Assembly: GCA_012513545.1 (NCBI GenBank)
Contig: JAAZCB010000135.1
Coordinates: 1-7,380, forward strand
DNA: 7,380 nt
Reading direction: 5' to 3'
DNA from: Clostridiaceae bacterium
GTDB taxonomy: Bacteria; Bacillota_A; Clostridia; Acetivibrionales; Acetivibrionaceae
Positions 6,050 to 7,380 of this stretch are shown piece by piece. How positions within the stretch are numbered: the stretch's first letter is position 1; every line of letters starts with the position of its first letter. The notes under the pieces were generated by a model. The model did no database searches, was not told the origin of the DNA, and was given only the letters and a program-made list of their open reading frames with translations. Both the position numbers and the translations under genes were made by a program.

Positions 6050-6442
6050 TCACACGGTTATGTACCAATATACACCATATTTATCTACCACATCAGCACA
6101 ACAGGAACTCCAAGGAAGTGACCCTAAAGGAAAAAGCACCTTTCCTCCTTCTGCTAACATGGAATATGCTTTTTTTACTTCATCTTCGTTATCAAAATAA
6201 ATACCATAACTCATAGTCGGACGCGACTCTTTTAATGAGGATGTTAGCATGACATTAACAAAGTTATCATTTTGTGATTCACTTACGGCGAAAACTTCAT
6301 GTCCGTCTCTAAGTAACGCTGCATGCATGAAAGTACCGTCTGGGAATTTTTCATTATATCCCAGAGTCATTCCAAAAGCCTCCTTGTAGAATTCTACAGC
6401 TTCAACTGTGTTCTTAATGTATAGCGTTGCTCCAAGTTTCAT
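6050..6442 (-). CDS. VOC-superfamily protein, PhnB/glyoxalase-like
   Basis: A 130-residue protein starting at ATG 6442, with AAGGG eight bases upstream; an in-frame GTG at 6451 overlaps that site and is less likely. The two beta-alpha-beta-beta-beta halves of the vicinal oxygen chelate fold are visible. The first has LYIKNTVEAVEFYKEAFG, NEKFPDGTFMHAALL (His40 a possible metal ligand) and HEVFAVSES; the second has YFDNEDEVKKAYSMLAEGGK at 82-101 and the closing VVDKYGVYWYI. The length and the K-PDG--MHA motif fit the PhnB-like group, whose members include dioxygenase-, glyoxalase- and resistance-type proteins. No function can be assigned from sequence. Two adjacent cysteines (114-115) sit where this group often has Gly residues. 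It is monocistronic, with its own promoter and a possible operator. Confidence 0.85.
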   Translation of the reverse strand: MKLGATLYIKNTVEAVEFYKEAFGMTLGYNEKFPDGTFMHAALLRDGHEVFAVSESQNDNFVNVMLTSSLKESRPTMSYGIYFDNEDEVKKAYSMLAEGGKVLFPLGSLPWSSCCADVVDKYGVYWYITV

Positions 6443-6461
6443 CTCAAACACCCTTCTTATA

Positions 6462-6480
6462 ATGTAAATAATCTTTACAT
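6462..6480. promoter_or_regulatory. Candidate operator ATGTAAA-N5-TTTACAT of the VOC gene
   Basis: Perfect 7-base inverted arms (6462-6468 and 6474-6480) around a 5-base centre, located between the promoter -10 and the ribosome site of the VOC gene. The position is ideal for repression by a dimeric regulator. The TGTA/TACA half sites resemble those of BlaI/MecI-type repressors, though the spacing differs; the regulator is unknown. Confidence 0.45.
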
Positions 6481-6510
6481 TTCAATATCAAATAAATCTT
6501 TATTAAAAAT

Positions 6511-6539
6511 ATTATAGCCCACAATTTTACAATAAGCAA
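6511..6539 (-). promoter_or_regulatory. Promoter of the VOC gene
   Basis: TTGCTT (6534-6539) and a perfect TATAAT (6511-6516) are 17 bases apart. Transcription would start near 6504, giving a leader of about 60 bases that includes the inverted repeat at 6462-6480. Confidence 0.6.
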
Positions 6540-6573
6540 GAAGACTTATTAACACTAAAAGATTTATTATCTA

Positions 6574-6675
6574 TTAGAACGGTGGGACTTCCTTGCCATC
6601 ATCATTCCAATAAGTATCTTCTATTTCATCATATTTCAACATCTGTATTAAGTAATTCAAACGTGTTGGTAAGTT
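6574..6675 (-). pseudogene. Short coding remnant, unrecognised
   Basis: On the minus strand a stop-to-stop frame of 33 codons ends at TAA 6574-6576. It reads NLPTRLNYLIQMLKYDEIED and continues with TYWNDDGKEVPPF. An internal ATG at 6642 would give 22 residues. The acidic, aromatic-rich sequence ending in GKEVPPF looks like the C-terminus of a real protein, but no start or ribosome site is present. No family is recognised. It may be a stub left by a deletion or an element insertion. Confidence 0.3.
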
Positions 6676-6954
6676 TCAATTAAGCAATTATCCCTATGTA
6701 GACTACAATACTAAGTATTATCCTGGAAATGAAAACACCTTTATTATGAAGCTGTATTGGACAAATTGGACAATGAAGAAGCTCATGAGAAGTTATTGCA
6801 GGTAAAGGATTTTACAGAGCAGGAGAAAGCTATTTTAAAACTCTGGAAAACTGAACCCAATATTTCTACAAGGAAATTATCAGCCTCTCTGAATATGTCA
6901 CAGTCTACAGCAAGTAGAGCAGTAAGGAAGTTAAAAGATAAGTTAGCAGGATGA
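6656..6954 (+). pseudogene. Frameshifted helix-turn-helix protein remnant
   Basis: The 3' part (from about 6733, or TTG 6757) encodes a 65-residue segment whose residues 36-60, ISTRKLSASLNMSQSTASRA, form a clear helix-turn-helix, followed by basic VRKLKDKLAG. It resembles sigma-factor region 4 or a winged-helix regulator. TTG 6757 has no ribosome site. Upstream, another frame (6656 to about 6740) reads KFQLSNYPYVDYNTKYYPGN and ENTF, which flows plausibly into YYEAVLDKLDNEEA in the HTH frame if one shift near 6740 is corrected. The whole therefore looks like the C-terminal part of a larger DNA-binding protein damaged by a frameshift. An intact small regulator starting at TTG 6757 is the alternative. 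A terminator follows directly. Confidence 0.5.
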
Positions 6955-6958
6955 TGGA

Positions 6959-6993
6959 AGCCTTTAAAATTAATTTAGAGGCTACTTTTATTA
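6959..6993 (+). terminator. Intrinsic terminator after the HTH remnant
   Basis: AGCCTTTAAA (6959-6968) pairs with TTTAGAGGCT (6974-6983), nine pairs plus one G-T, around a 5-base loop, followed by ACTTTTATTAT. It starts five bases after the TGA stop. The remaining stretch up to the next promoter at 7086 shows no gene. Confidence 0.65.
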
Positions 6994-7085
6994 TAAGTTA
7001 TTTTCATTACAGGCCAATTAAAATGCTTTAAACATCACTCTAAAGCCTACAGTATGCACATTAATTTCAGCTTTTTTACATTTAC

Positions 7086-7115
7086 TTGGTATTAATTAGG
7101 AATAAATGATATACT
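7086..7115 (+). promoter_or_regulatory. Promoter of the gene at the right edge
   Basis: TTGGTA (7086-7091) and TATACT (7110-7115) are 18 bases apart, about 80 bases before the ATG at 7195. Confidence 0.5.
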
Positions 7116-7194
7116 AGTGGCATTATAAAATTAATACATAAATAATATTACTCCCCAACTCTCAAGTAAGAAGAATAAACAAGGTGGTGTAATT

Positions 7195-7380
7195 ATGGTG
7201 GATATAAAAGACCTCAATAGTTTTTTAAACAAATTGGATGAATGTAAAATTTACTATAAAATCAACAAAATAAGAAATGAGAGCATCATGGTAGAGGTCA
7301 CAGTCCCAGGACAAAGATGGGAAGTAGAGTTTATGGATGATGGCACCATAGAAATAGAGAAATTTATAAGTGATGGAACA
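7195..7380 (+). CDS. Conserved hypothetical protein (N-terminal 62 residues, cut by window edge)
   Basis: ATG 7195 follows AAGGTGGTGT at proper spacing, and the frame is open to the window end. The visible part has an N-terminal helix (DIKDLNSFLNKLDE), then beta strands: KIYYKINKIRNESIMVEVTV, GQRWEVEFMDDGTIEIEKF and ISDGT. The small alpha-plus-beta layout with RWEVEF and DGTIEIEKF recalls single-domain hypothetical proteins that I associate, from memory only, with toxin-immunity loci. No catalytic motif or signal peptide is seen, so it should be cytoplasmic. Its own promoter and the terminator at 6959-6993 separate it from the remnant upstream. Function unknown; the immunity idea is weak. Confidence 0.8.
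   Translation, partial: MVDIKDLNSFLNKLDECKIYYKINKIRNESIMVEVTVPGQRWEVEFMDDGTIEIEKFISDGT

Noticed and set aside
7025..7046. GCTTTA / TAAAGC inverted repeat
   Set aside because: Only six pairs, A/T-rich, with no following T-run on the plus strand and no gene on the minus strand that it could terminate.
1..7380. CRISPR array, tRNA or rRNA genes, intact insertion sequence
   Set aside because: No regularly spaced long repeats, no cloverleaf with a CCA end, no rRNA signature and no transposase frame were seen on either strand.

Overview
The window is AT-rich DNA from a low-GC Gram-positive anaerobe. Strong GGAGG ribosome sites, TATAAT/TTGNNN promoters, a methionine-type T-box leader and a surface protein with three C-terminal SLH modules all point to Clostridia, possibly a relative of the cellulolytic cluster (Ruminiclostridium/Acetivibrio). 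The genus is inference. No tRNA, rRNA, CRISPR array or intact insertion sequence is visible.

Left part (1-1872, minus strand): a two-gene operon with a good promoter (1844-1872). The first gene encodes a GHMP-fold protein resembling beta-ribofuranosylaminobenzene 5'-phosphate (RFAP) synthase. The second overlaps it by 23 bases, runs off the left edge and encodes a TrpF-like (phosphoribosylanthranilate isomerase) protein with both catalytic residues kept. RFAP synthases attach ribose 5-phosphate to an aromatic acid, and TrpF isomerises an aromatic phosphoribosylamine. Side by side in a probable clostridium they suggest an unrecognised phosphoribosyl-aromatic or C-riboside pathway. This is the best candidate here for an undescribed system. 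Its leader holds three ATGGTAG repeats and a perfect 7-5-7 inverted repeat.

Middle (2038-4248, minus strand): a secreted, S-layer-anchored protein with an N-terminal PHP metal-dependent phosphoesterase domain, a beta-rich linker and three SLH modules. Beyond it on the plus strand, 4425-5120 holds a 43-codon ORF and a proline-rich reading frame without a credible start. Both look like gene remnants or poorly conserved small genes.

Right part (5103-6539, minus strand): a methionine T-box (specifier AUG, terminator and antiterminator visible) controls a 130-residue protein. That protein is the N-terminal HIGH region of methionyl-tRNA synthetase fused in frame to its C-terminal helical end, with the catalytic core and KMSKS loop missing. 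Upstream is a small VOC/PhnB-like protein with its own promoter and a perfect inverted repeat between promoter and start.

Right end (6540-7380): mostly decayed material, with a short minus-strand remnant and a frameshifted helix-turn-helix remnant on the plus strand ending in a terminator. Then comes the start of a conserved hypothetical gene with its own promoter, cut by the window edge.
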